Shown here one piece after another: positions 24,200 through 31,634 of a DNA stretch of 35,716 bases. Source of the stretch: JAHEJX01 sp041605955 (GTDB lineage Bacteria; Actinomycetota; Acidimicrobiia; Spongiisociales; UBA5794); the NCBI GenBank assembly GCA_041605955.1, contig JBFIXI010000043.1, forward strand, positions 1 through 35,716, read 5' to 3'. Position 1 is the first letter of the stretch. Every line of letters begins with the position of its first letter. The notes beneath the pieces are model-generated. The model searched no databases. It was given only the letters and a program-made list of their open reading frames with translations, and was not told the origin of the DNA. A program made the position numbers and the translations under genes.

Positions 24200-25078
24200 T
24201 CAGATCTCGATCTGGCGGACCCGGGCCGCAGCCTGGTCGCCGCAGATCACCTGCAGCTCGACCCCCCCGCGAGCAATCACGTCGGCGACCGCCCGGGCTA
24301 GGTCCCCGGACTCGATCAGCGCGTACAGCTTGCCACCCGGACAGCTGGTGGATGCCATGTCACGATGACCCCGAATGGTGTCCACGCCGGCTCCGAAGCG
24401 ATCCGAAGCCCAGGCGAGCACATTCACGAGGGCGGCGTGCTGGGCCGCCGGCAGCTCCTGTGAGTCGAAGTTGCCGGCGCAACATACGAGGAGGTGGCCG
24501 GCGGGGTCGTACCGTGTGGCGGTATCACCGGCGGCCACCACCGGCCGACCCTCGTAGACGTTACCCTCGCTGTCGATGACGAAGTGGTAGGCGAGGTCGA
24601 CCCAACCCCGCCCTTCCTGATGGAAACGTTGATGACCCCTTATGGTGGCGGGTGCCGTGCGGTTGTCATGCAACGCGCGGGCGGTGTGATGGACCGTCAC
24701 CCGTTCGATCGTGTGGTCGGCGAAGCTGCCGGTGGGTTGGCTGGCGCCCCACGCCTGGCGACAGAGCGCATCGACCCTCACCGCGGGAGCAACCGGGGGC
24801 GGGGTGGACGTCGGCTGGGCCGGCATCGTCGACTGGGCCGGCATCGTCGACTGGGCCGGCATCGTCGACTGGGCCGGCATCGTCGACTGGGCCGTTACCT
24901 CGGACACTCCGGTGGTGGTGGGTGGCACCGGGCTTGCTTGGGTCGTAAGTGGGGCCGGCGTCGGTGCCGCCTCGCCGGTCGCCGTGACCATGCTCCGATC
25001 GCGCAGCCAGGCCCACCCTGCGGCCGCCGCGCCGGCCAGGCCTACGAGGAATGCCCGCCGGGTCACCGGAGCGTTCAT
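24200..25078 (-). CDS. Tat-exported N-acetylmuramoyl-L-alanine amidase (PGRP/amidase_2)
   Basis: 292 residues. The N-terminus is a twin-arginine signal: TRRAFLVGLAGAAAAGWAWL. A Thr/Pro/Ala-rich linker (residues ~33-105) includes the hexapeptide AQSTMP four times. The catalytic domain is of the T7-lysozyme/PGRP type: RVTVHHTARA (first Zn His), WVDLAYHFVIDSEGNVYEGR (the catalytic Tyr), GHRDMASTSCPGG (second Zn His and the Zn Cys). It should cut the bond between MurNAc and L-Ala of peptidoglycan outside the membrane. The ATG overlaps the stop of the upstream haemoglobin gene (ATGA), so the two are translated together, an unexpected pairing. A longer upstream frame lies over the haemoglobin gene and is a shadow. 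Confidence 0.92.
   Translation of the reverse strand: MNAPVTRRAFLVGLAGAAAAGWAWLRDRSMVTATGEAAPTPAPLTTQASPVPPTTTGVSEVTAQSTMPAQSTMPAQSTMPAQSTMPAQPTSTPPPVAPAVRVDALCRQAWGASQPTGSFADHTIERVTVHHTARALHDNRTAPATIRGHQRFHQEGRGWVDLAYHFVIDSEGNVYEGRPVVAAGDTATRYDPAGHLLVCCAGNFDSQELPAAQHAALVNVLAWASDRFGAGVDTIRGHRDMASTSCPGGKLYALIESGDLARAVADVIARGGVELQVICGDQAAARVRQIEI
24815..24893 (-). repeat. 18-bp perfect tandem repeat in the amidase linker
   Basis: The unit CTGGGCCGGCATCGTCGA is present in four perfect copies plus a partial fifth (24887-24893). It encodes AQSTMP in the linker. Perfect identity at the DNA level suggests recent expansion by slippage; a change in copy number keeps the frame and only changes linker length. 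Confidence 0.95.
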
Positions 25079-25494
25079 CGGTTGCGCATCCAGTGAGCAG
25101 TCCTGAAGAACTGGTTGTCGAGATACGTCCGGAGTGGTCCGTCGACGCCCATCTCGTCGAGGGCCTCGTTCATACAACGCAGCCATTCCTGCACCTCAGC
25201 CAGCCCGATGGCGAAGGGTTGATGGCGCATTCGCAGCCGGGGATGGCCGCGCTTTTCGATGTACAGCGCTGGACCACCCATCCAACCGCTGAGGAATTCG
25301 TAGAGCTTCACTCGCGAGCCCGAGTCGTCCCTGGGGAGCATGGAGCGCAGGGTTGGCGCGGTGGCGTCGACCCGGTCGTAGAACCGCTCGGACAACTCCC
25401 GTACTCGGGCATCACCGCCCAACGCGTCGTAAGGCGTCGCCGCCGTCCCCCACGGCCGGCCCGTGGGCAGGGTGGCTGAGTCGGTGGTGTCCAT
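25075..25494 (-). CDS. Group II truncated haemoglobin
   Basis: About 139 residues. Features of the truncated globin fold: AATPYDALGGDARVRELSER, Tyr B10 in RFYDRV, a Gly-Gly-Pro turn (SGWMGGPALYIEKRGHPRL) typical of group II, the proximal His in RMRHQPFAIGL, and Trp G8 in EVQEWLRCM. Group II globins bind O2 and NO and are thought to act in oxygen or nitric-oxide chemistry. ATG 25494 is preferred because a TACCAT box lies 7 nt upstream (leaderless); the frame extends to 25539. It is translationally coupled to the amidase gene by an ATGA overlap. Confidence 0.9.
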   Translation of the reverse strand: MDTTDSATLPTGRPWGTAATPYDALGGDARVRELSERFYDRVDATAPTLRSMLPRDDSGSRVKLYEFLSGWMGGPALYIEKRGHPRLRMRHQPFAIGLAEVQEWLRCMNEALDEMGVDGPLRTYLDNQFFRTAHWMRNR

Positions 25495-25648
25495 GGAGGG
25501 CATGGTAAGTCGGGTAGAAAGCATGATGTTCGGCGACATTGCGTCGGGTGCCGCCTGTATGAGGTATCGGGTCTTGGACCGGACCTATTAGTCATTACGT
25601 ACCAAGCCACCGTCCCGGCATAGCCGCGGTGTCTTCAACCAGGGCCCC

Positions 25649-26548
25649 GTGGCGGTTACCATCTCGCCGGTGCTGGCACTGAACCATCTCGGGTCGGGGA
25701 AGGTTCGCGAGATCTACGAGGTCGATGCGAACCGTCTGCTAATCGTCGCCACGGATCGAATATCGGCTTTCGACGTGGTCATGAACGAGGAGATCCCGGA
25801 CAAGGGAAAGGTGCTGACGGGCCTCTCCCGCCATTGGTTCGACCTGCTCGACACACCGCATCACCTCATCTCCACCGATCCAGCTCAGGTTCCCGGCCTA
25901 TCGGCCGGCGAGGCAGACCTGTTGATCGGTCGGATGATGCTGGTCCGCCGTTGCGACGTGATACCGATGGAGTGTGTCATCCGCGGATACCTCTACGGCT
26001 CGTCGTGGCGGGAATATGCGGCCGGTGGCGGCCCCACCACCGAGCACCTTCCCGCCGGGCTCCGCATGGCCGACCGCCTTCCGCAGCCCGTTTTCACGCC
26101 CGCCACCAAAGCGGAAAGTGGGCACGACGAGAACCTGACCGAGCAGGAGGCCCGCCAGCTCGTCGGCGACACGCTGTACGACGAGCTCAAGTCCCGCAGC
26201 CTCGCCATATACGAGGCTGGGGCGACATATGCCGCCGCCCGCGGCATCATCCTCGCCGACACCAAGTTCGAGTTCGGGATCAGCGGCGGCGAGATCCTCC
26301 TCATCGACGAGGTGCTCACGCCCGACAGCTCGCGCTACTGGCCCGCCGAGGCATGGCAGCCGGGCCACACAGTTCCCAGCTTCGACAAGCAGCCACTGCG
26401 TGATTGGCTGGAACTCCAGGACTGGGACAAGACACCTCCGCCTCCGACGCTGCCTCCGGATGTCATCAAGTCGACTCGGGATCGATACATCGATGCGTTC
26501 GAACGCCTGACCGGCACCAGCTTCGCGTCCTACTTGGGCCCGGCATGA
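25649..26548 (+). CDS. purC: SAICAR synthetase
   Basis: 299 residues, a normal length for a stand-alone PurC of this type. It joins CAIR with aspartate using ATP. Motifs: LGSGKVREIYEVDANRLLIV, ATDRISAFDVVMNEEIPDKG, PMECVIRGYLYGSSWREY, and ILADTKFEFGISGGEILLID. The GTG start at 25649 is followed by a conserved N-terminus; no strong ribosome site is visible. The stop overlaps the ATG of purS (ATGA). It opens the third block of the purine cluster, whose products form the FGAM synthase complex and SAICAR. Confidence 0.96.
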   Translation: MAVTISPVLALNHLGSGKVREIYEVDANRLLIVATDRISAFDVVMNEEIPDKGKVLTGLSRHWFDLLDTPHHLISTDPAQVPGLSAGEADLLIGRMMLVRRCDVIPMECVIRGYLYGSSWREYAAGGGPTTEHLPAGLRMADRLPQPVFTPATKAESGHDENLTEQEARQLVGDTLYDELKSRSLAIYEAGATYAAARGIILADTKFEFGISGGEILLIDEVLTPDSSRYWPAEAWQPGHTVPSFDKQPLRDWLELQDWDKTPPPPTLPPDVIKSTRDRYIDAFERLTGTSFASYLGPA

Positions 26549-26787
26549 AGCTGCGCATCGACATACGCCGCAAGGACGGCTTGGCGGACCCCGAAGGCGT
26601 CACCACCCATCGGGCATTGCAGGAGCTGGGATACACCGCCGTCACCGCCGCCCACTTCGGCCGTACGATCTACCTGGAGATGGAAGGCGACGACCACGCC
26701 GCGGCACTCGCCGAGGTCGAGGTGATGTGCCATCAACTCCTCGCCAATCCAGTGATCGAGGATTTCGAGATAGAGGTGGTGAGTTGA
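26545..26787 (+). CDS. purS: FGAM synthase subunit PurS
   Basis: 80 residues, the small dimeric subunit that bridges PurQ and PurL in Gram-positive-type FGAM synthase. Sequence MKLRIDIRRKDGLADPEGVT, GYTAVTAAHFGRTIYLEMEG, and an acidic C-terminus (NPVIEDFEIEVVS) match the family. Its ATG overlaps the purC stop and its stop overlaps the purQ start codon. A longer frame starting at 26404 runs over purC and is not real. Confidence 0.95.
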   Translation: MKLRIDIRRKDGLADPEGVTTHRALQELGYTAVTAAHFGRTIYLEMEGDDHAAALAEVEVMCHQLLANPVIEDFEIEVVS

Positions 26788-27488
26788 GGGTCGCCGTCGT
26801 GGTGTTCCCGGGAACCAACTGTGAACGTGACGTGGCACATGCCCTCCGGCTGCTCGGTCACGACACCGAGCTGGTCTTCCATCGGCATACAGACCTGAGC
26901 CGCTACGAGGCCGTGATCCTGCCCGGAGGGTTCGCTCACGGCGACTACTTGCGCACCGGCGCCATCGCCCGCTTCTCCCCGGTGATGACGGCGGTCGCCG
27001 AGATGGCGGCAGCGGGCAAGCCGGTGGTCGGCATATGCAATGGCTTTCAAGTGCTGTGCGAAGCGGGGCTATTGCCCGGGGCACTGGTCGCCAACCGCGA
27101 TCTGGCCTTCATCTGCCGCCCGATACACGTCCGAGTGGAGAACACGACGTCGGTCTTGACCGCCGGGGCAGAGCTGGGGCAAGTGCTGCAGATTCCGCTG
27201 AACTCCTATGAAGGTAACTACGTCGCAGACACCGCCACCCTCGACGCGCTCGAGTCCGGTGGCCGCATCTTGTTGCGCTATTGCGACGACTCGGGCGGCG
27301 TGACCGCGGCCGCCAACCCGAACGGTTCGGCGCGCAATATCGCCGCGGTAGCCAACGCCGCCGGCAATGTTGCCGGGCTGATGCCGCACCCGGAGCGCGC
27401 CGTCGAATCGATCCTCGGATCCACCGACGGCATACCGCTGCTCGCTTCGATCGCCGCCTTCGCTCCGCTGATTGGATCTCCCTCATGA
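26784..27488 (+). CDS. purQ: FGAM synthase subunit PurQ (glutaminase)
   Basis: 234 residues, class I glutamine amidotransferase. It releases ammonia from glutamine for PurL. Nucleophile Cys in VVGICNGFQVLCEAG, and the catalytic His-Glu pair in LMPHPERAVE. The N-terminus RVAVVVFPGTNCERDV fits the family when translation starts at TTG 26784, whose bases overlap the purS stop (TTGA). The longer frame from 26727 would add 19 non-homologous residues. The stop overlaps the purL ATG (ATGA), so purC to purL are translationally coupled throughout. Confidence 0.95.
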   Translation: MRVAVVVFPGTNCERDVAHALRLLGHDTELVFHRHTDLSRYEAVILPGGFAHGDYLRTGAIARFSPVMTAVAEMAAAGKPVVGICNGFQVLCEAGLLPGALVANRDLAFICRPIHVRVENTTSVLTAGAELGQVLQIPLNSYEGNYVADTATLDALESGGRILLRYCDDSGGVTAAANPNGSARNIAAVANAAGNVAGLMPHPERAVESILGSTDGIPLLASIAAFAPLIGSPS

Positions 27489-29644
27489 CGGCGGCTACCG
27501 AGCCCGCTCACCGCCAACTGGGGATGACCGATGACGAGTACCAGTTGGTGCTCGACGTGCTGGGCCGGTCACCCCAGCCGGCCGAGTTGGCGATGTACTC
27601 GGTGATGTGGAGCGAGCACTGCTCGTACAAGTCGTCGCGAGCTCATCTGGGACGCCTGCCGAGCGAAGCACCCTGGGTGGTGGTCGGGCCCGGCGAGAAC
27701 GCCGGCGTAGTCGATCTGGGAGACGGCTGGCTCGCTGCGTTGCGCATCGAAAGCCATAACCACCCTTCTTTCGTGGAGCCCTATCAGGGAGCGGCGACCG
27801 GCGTAGGCGGCATCTTGCGAGACATATTCACCATGGGAGCCCGCCCGATTGCGGTGTGGGATCCGCTGCGATTCGGCGAGCTCGACGATGCTCGCAACCG
27901 CTATCTGCTTAAAGGCGTGGTTGCCGGAATCGCCGGCTACGGCAACGCAGTCGGCGTACCCACGCTCGGAGGTGAGATCGAGTTCGCCGATCGCTACGCC
28001 AGCAACCCGTTGGTCAACGTCATGGCGCTCGGCATCCTCGAGCGGGAACAGTTGGTGTTGTCTGCCGCCTCCGGAGTCGGCAACGTCGCCATTTTGCTCG
28101 GGGCGGCTACCGGGCGCGACGGCATCGGCGGCGCCTCGATTCTGGCCTCGGCCAGCTTCGACGAGGAGTCGGGTGCCAAACGTCCCTCTGTGCAGATCGG
28201 CGATCCCTTCGAGGAGAAGAAGCTGATCGAAGCGTGTCTCGAGTTGTACGACCGCGGGCTGGTTGTTGGAATCCAAGACCTGGGGGCGGCCGGCATCTCC
28301 TGCGCCACCAGTGAGTGTGCCGCCGCCGGTGGCATGGGCATGGATGTCGATCTCGACGCAGTACCGGTCCGCGAGGCCGACATGACGGCGGGCGAGATCC
28401 TGATGTCGGAGTCGCAGGAGCGAATGCTGGCGATCGTCGAGCCGAGCGCCGTCGATGAAGTCATGGCGGTGGCGGCCAAGTGGGAAGTTGCCGCCAACCC
28501 CATCGGAACCGTGACCGACGGCGGCCGGTTGCGGGTGCACCAAGGCGGCGAGCTAGTCGCCGACGTGCCCGCCGCCTCGCTGAGCGACGATGCCCCCGAG
28601 TATCGGCGTCCCTCATCGCGGCCGGACTATCTCGATGAGCTGTGGGCAGCCGGCCTCGATGTGGCGCCGCCGGCCGACGCCGGCTCGATCTTGTTGCAGC
28701 TGCTCGATGACCCGGCGCTCGGCGATCGGTCGTGGATCTACCAGCAGTACGATCACCAGCTCTTCCTCAACACGGTGGTGGAGCCGGGACACGATGGCTC
28801 ACTGCTGCGCATCAAGGGCACCACCAAGGGCCTGGCCGTATCGACTGATGGCCATGGCCGGCGGTGCTATCTCGATCCGCGACGCGCCACCGCCCGCCTC
28901 GTCATGGAGGGGGCGCTCAACGTCGCCGTAGCCGGTACCCGCCCCTATGCGGTCGTCGACAACCTCAACTTCGGCAATCCCGAGAAGCCGGAGGTGATGT
29001 GGCAGTTCATCGAGACGGTGGCGGGCATGGCACAGGCGTGCGAGCTGCTCCAGATCCCGGTTATCGGCGGCAACGTCTCGTTCTACAACGAGACGGATGG
29101 AGTCGACATCTACCCAACCCCCGTGGTCGGCATGCTCGGCTTCGCCGACCCGATGCCCACCGAGCCGCCCCGCCTCGATCGCGCCACGGCGGGCATGGAG
29201 ATCTGGCTCATCGGGCCCCGCGGCGAGATCGACTATGCGGCGAGTGCCTACGCCCGCATCGTGGAAGACCGCCTCGACGGCCGCCCGGCCGCCATCGATC
29301 CCATCGTGGGACCGGAAGTCATCGTCACGGCTACCCGGCTGGCGCACCGCCTGCCCGTGATGCACGACGTGTCTGCCGGCGGCTTGGCCGTCGCTTTAGC
29401 CGAGATCGCGCTTGCCAGCGGTGTCGGCTTCATCGTCGCTGGCTTGGGATGGGATGAGCTTTGGGACGAGAGCCCCCACCGGTTCGTTGCGCTCTGTGCG
29501 CCGGAGGCCCTCCCGCCGCTCAATGTGCCGGCGACGCGCCTTGGCGTCATGGGTGGGGACACGCTCTACTTCGGCGAGCACGGTTCGGTGGGCCTAGCCG
29601 TCGCGCTCGAGACCTGGCGCAACGCCCTGCCGCGCCGTTTGTGA
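27485..29644 (+). CDS. purL: FGAM synthase subunit PurL
   Basis: 719 residues, the short PurL that works with PurS and PurQ. It converts FGAR to FGAM with ATP and PurQ-derived ammonia. Motifs: YSVMWSEHCSYKSSRAHL, ESHNHPSFVEPYQGAATGVG (metal and nucleotide binding), ARPIAVWDPLRFGELDD, DLGAAGISCATSECAAAG, and GGNVSFYNETDGVDIYPTP. ATG 27485 overlaps the purQ stop. The frame listed upstream from 27281 is an extension over purQ. It ends the purine operon; a GC hairpin (GCCGGC-GAC-GCCGGC, 29648-29662) follows the stop and may terminate transcription. Confidence 0.97.
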   Translation: MTAATEPAHRQLGMTDDEYQLVLDVLGRSPQPAELAMYSVMWSEHCSYKSSRAHLGRLPSEAPWVVVGPGENAGVVDLGDGWLAALRIESHNHPSFVEPYQGAATGVGGILRDIFTMGARPIAVWDPLRFGELDDARNRYLLKGVVAGIAGYGNAVGVPTLGGEIEFADRYASNPLVNVMALGILEREQLVLSAASGVGNVAILLGAATGRDGIGGASILASASFDEESGAKRPSVQIGDPFEEKKLIEACLELYDRGLVVGIQDLGAAGISCATSECAAAGGMGMDVDLDAVPVREADMTAGEILMSESQERMLAIVEPSAVDEVMAVAAKWEVAANPIGTVTDGGRLRVHQGGELVADVPAASLSDDAPEYRRPSSRPDYLDELWAAGLDVAPPADAGSILLQLLDDPALGDRSWIYQQYDHQLFLNTVVEPGHDGSLLRIKGTTKGLAVSTDGHGRRCYLDPRRATARLVMEGALNVAVAGTRPYAVVDNLNFGNPEKPEVMWQFIETVAGMAQACELLQIPVIGGNVSFYNETDGVDIYPTPVVGMLGFADPMPTEPPRLDRATAGMEIWLIGPRGEIDYAASAYARIVEDRLDGRPAAIDPIVGPEVIVTATRLAHRLPVMHDVSAGGLAVALAEIALASGVGFIVAGLGWDELWDESPHRFVALCAPEALPPLNVPATRLGVMGGDTLYFGEHGSVGLAVALETWRNALPRRL

Positions 29645-29670
29645 ATCGCCGGCGACGCCGGCCCGGGACC

Positions 29671-29724
29671 AAGCCCCGGCCTGTGGACAAGCCCCGGCCT
29701 CTGGACAAGCTCCGGCCTCTGCAC
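29671..29724. repeat. 18-bp tandem repeat, three copies, between convergent genes
   Basis: Units beginning AAGCCCCGGCCTGTGGAC (29671), AAGCCCCGGCCTCTGGAC (29689) and AAGCTCCGGCCTCTGCAC (29707) are three related copies. They lie between the purL and thioesterase ends and do not seem to be translated. Confidence 0.8.
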
Positions 29725-29733
29725 CGGACCCGG

Positions 29734-30138
29734 CTAGAGCCGCCACCGAGCTCGTTCGGGCAGGATGATGAACGATCCGGTGGCCGTGGCCGCCAGCTTG
29801 CCCCGATGCTCGTAAGCCTCGCCGCGGATCTGCATCACCTTGCGGCCGGGATGGAATACCTCGGCGGTGACCCGCAGCGGACCCTTGTCGACCATGCGGA
29901 TGAAGCGCTGGTGCATGTCGATGGTGGCGATATCGGTGTCGGGGTCGATCAGCGAGTGCACCGCCCGTCCCATCACGGTGTCGAACACGACGAAGACCAG
30001 CCCGCCATGCATGCGCGGCGCTGCCGAGAAGTGGCGCTCGGTGACAATCATCTTGCCTTCCGCCTTGCCGGGGCCGATCACGTTGACCTGTAGGCCGAGG
30101 AACTCGTAGATGGGCGCTCCTGGAGCTGATTCGTCCAT
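29734..30138 (-). CDS. Hotdog-fold thioesterase, PaaI/YbgC-like
   Basis: 134 residues with a single hotdog domain: IYEFLGLQVNVIGPGKAEGK, RHFSAAPRMHGGLVFVVFDT (the HGG segment common in PaaI-type thioesterases, before the central helix), and ATIDMHQRFIRMVDKGPLRV. These enzymes hydrolyse acyl-CoA thioesters; the specific acyl group cannot be told. The ATG overlaps the stop of the upstream gene (ATGA), so they are co-translated. It converges on purL across about 90 bp. Confidence 0.88.
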   Translation of the reverse strand: MDESAPGAPIYEFLGLQVNVIGPGKAEGKMIVTERHFSAAPRMHGGLVFVVFDTVMGRAVHSLIDPDTDIATIDMHQRFIRMVDKGPLRVTAEVFHPGRKVMQIRGEAYEHRGKLAATATGSFIILPERARWRL

Positions 30139-30602
30139 CAGCGAATCGAGTCCAAGTCGGCTTTCAGAACCTCTCGCTCCTCCTCGTCCTCGATGACGCT
30201 GAGCAGATCATCGGCCCGGGCCAAGTGGTTGTCGCGGGCCTCGACATCTCCCTTGGCAGCGGCCACCCGGGCCAACACCTCATGGCCGCACCCGACCATG
30301 AAGGGGCCCAGGTTGTTGTCGACGGCACGCCGCAGCGAGAGATCTGCAAACTGCTGGGCCAGTCCGGTCTCACCGAGCGTCACCAACACCCGGGCCACTT
30401 GCCAATCTCCGATGGCGAAGTTCTGCTCGCCGCCGACCAGGCTCCAGTGGTAATGCGATCCCAGGGCGGCACCAAGCATCTCTCGATCCTGTGCGGGAGT
30501 GCGGTTCGGCTCATCCAGCAGCGCCCAGGTTCGGTTGAACAGCTCCACCGCCATCTGGCGATGAAGCTGCCCGTCTGACGGCGCCACGTCCTCGCTCATC
30601 AT
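30138..30602 (-). CDS. Hypothetical helical protein (possible TPR-like)
   Basis: About 154 residues, nearly all helical, no signal or membrane span. Paired amphipathic helices (LGETGLAQQFADLSLRRAVD; EVLARVAAAKGDVEARDNHL; ADDLLSVIEDEEEREVLKAD) suggest a TPR-like or four-helix fold, with a Trp/His-rich centre (GSHYHWSLVGGEQNFAIGDW). No family is recognised with confidence. Two adjacent ATG codons (30602 and 30599) follow GGAGG; the frame extends to 30638 without a better signal. It is coupled to the thioesterase gene and divergent from the rhomboid gene across 34 bp. Confidence 0.72.
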   Translation of the reverse strand: MMSEDVAPSDGQLHRQMAVELFNRTWALLDEPNRTPAQDREMLGAALGSHYHWSLVGGEQNFAIGDWQVARVLVTLGETGLAQQFADLSLRRAVDNNLGPFMVGCGHEVLARVAAAKGDVEARDNHLARADDLLSVIEDEEEREVLKADLDSIR

Positions 30603-30636
30603 CCTCCCTGTTGCCACCGGAAGCCTGTAGTTTGGC

Positions 30637-31539
30637 ATGGCGATGGACGGCGACGAGACACCCGCTACTCAATCCCCGGTGTGCTACCGCCATTCGGACC
30701 GGGCAACCCGCCTCGCTTGCTCCGAATGCGGCAAACCGATTTGCGCCGATTGCTCACACGACAGCGCAGTCGGGCAGCGATGCCACGAGTGCGCGCGACC
30801 GAAGGGGCGCAATCGCATCGTCGATGCCCGTCGCACCACCGGCGCCTTGGCAGGCTTCACGAACGCACCCGTCAGCCTTGGCATCCTCATACTGACCATT
30901 GGAGTGTTCCTGGCCGGCCTGGTCAGCATCGACTTCAGGGAGTGGCTGACCGAGAACCTGGCTTCATTCAACCTACTGATCGCCGATGGGGAGTATTGGC
31001 GTCTTGTGAGCTCGGCGCTGGTCCACTCCTATTTCGGCACGTGGCTCCTGCTCCACATCGGGTTCAACATGTACTTCCTGTATCGGCTCGGTCCCGCGCT
31101 GGAACGACAGGTGGGGAGCGCGGCATTCCTGGCTCTCTATCTGGCCACGGATGCCACCGCCAGTTTGGCCGGGTACCTGCTGGGCGACGCCTTCTTCGCT
31201 TCGATCGGCGCCTCCGGTGCGATCTTCGGCCTGGTCGGGGTTTGGATCTACGCGCTGTACAAGAGCGGCAACCGCGTAGCCCGCGCCCTGGCGAAGGAGC
31301 AGCTCACTTGGCTGGTATTGATCGGGATCGTTCTGCCGTTCGCCGCTTCCGGCCTCAACATCAGCTGGCAGGGCCACCTCGGCGGATTGCTCGGCGGATT
31401 CCTGATCGGTTGGGGATGGGGAGAGACAGCGCCTCGGTCGACGCGACCCAAGGTCGTGCGCACGATCGTGGCTAGTGCAGTCCTCGTCGCGGTGTTCGCC
31501 GTCGTCGCCGTGCTCCCGACACCGTTCCCACTTCCCTGA
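30637..31539 (+). CDS. Rhomboid-family intramembrane serine protease with N-terminal B-box zinc finger
   Basis: 300 residues. Residues ~16-50 hold a B-box-type zinc finger (CYRHSDRATRLACSECGKPI, then CADCSH and CHECA). Then come about six or seven membrane segments of a rhomboid protease: LLLHIGFNMYFLYRLGPALE, the catalytic GASGAIFGLVG with the nucleophile Ser, and the catalytic His in WQGHLGGLLGGFLIGWGWGE. It should cleave single-span membrane proteins; the zinc finger probably helps select substrates or partners. The start is ATG 30637 or 30643, with a TAGTTT box 3 or 9 nt upstream, so a leaderless transcript is possible. It lies just before the nitrogen operon but is probably separate from it. 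Confidence 0.93.
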   Translation: MAMDGDETPATQSPVCYRHSDRATRLACSECGKPICADCSHDSAVGQRCHECARPKGRNRIVDARRTTGALAGFTNAPVSLGILILTIGVFLAGLVSIDFREWLTENLASFNLLIADGEYWRLVSSALVHSYFGTWLLLHIGFNMYFLYRLGPALERQVGSAAFLALYLATDATASLAGYLLGDAFFASIGASGAIFGLVGVWIYALYKSGNRVARALAKEQLTWLVLIGIVLPFAASGLNISWQGHLGGLLGGFLIGWGWGETAPRSTRPKVVRTIVASAVLVAVFAVVAVLPTPFPLP

Positions 31540-31556
31540 CGCGCCAACACGGCAAG

Positions 31557-31594
31557 TTCACAGAGCGGTAACAGTCCCGAAACGAGCGTGTGTC
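31557..31594 (+). promoter_or_regulatory. GlnR-type nitrogen-control operator upstream of amt
   Basis: GTAAC (31568-31572) and GAAAC (31579-31583) are separated by exactly six bases, matching the a-site/b-site pattern gTnAC-n6-GaAAC known for actinobacterial GlnR. Weaker matches lie one 11-bp turn away on each side: TTCAC (31557-31561) and GTGTC (31590-31594). The site begins 78 bp upstream of the amt start. GlnR activates amt-glnK-glnD in streptomycetes and mycobacteria when nitrogen is limiting. Confidence 0.7.
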
Positions 31595-31634
31595 AGCCTC
31601 GGGTGCGCCAGTACATCCCACACCGGAGGGCACC

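Noticed and set aside
24815..24893. 18-bp repeat array considered as CRISPR or phage attachment site.
   Set aside because: The copies are directly adjacent without spacers and encode an in-frame hexapeptide linker.
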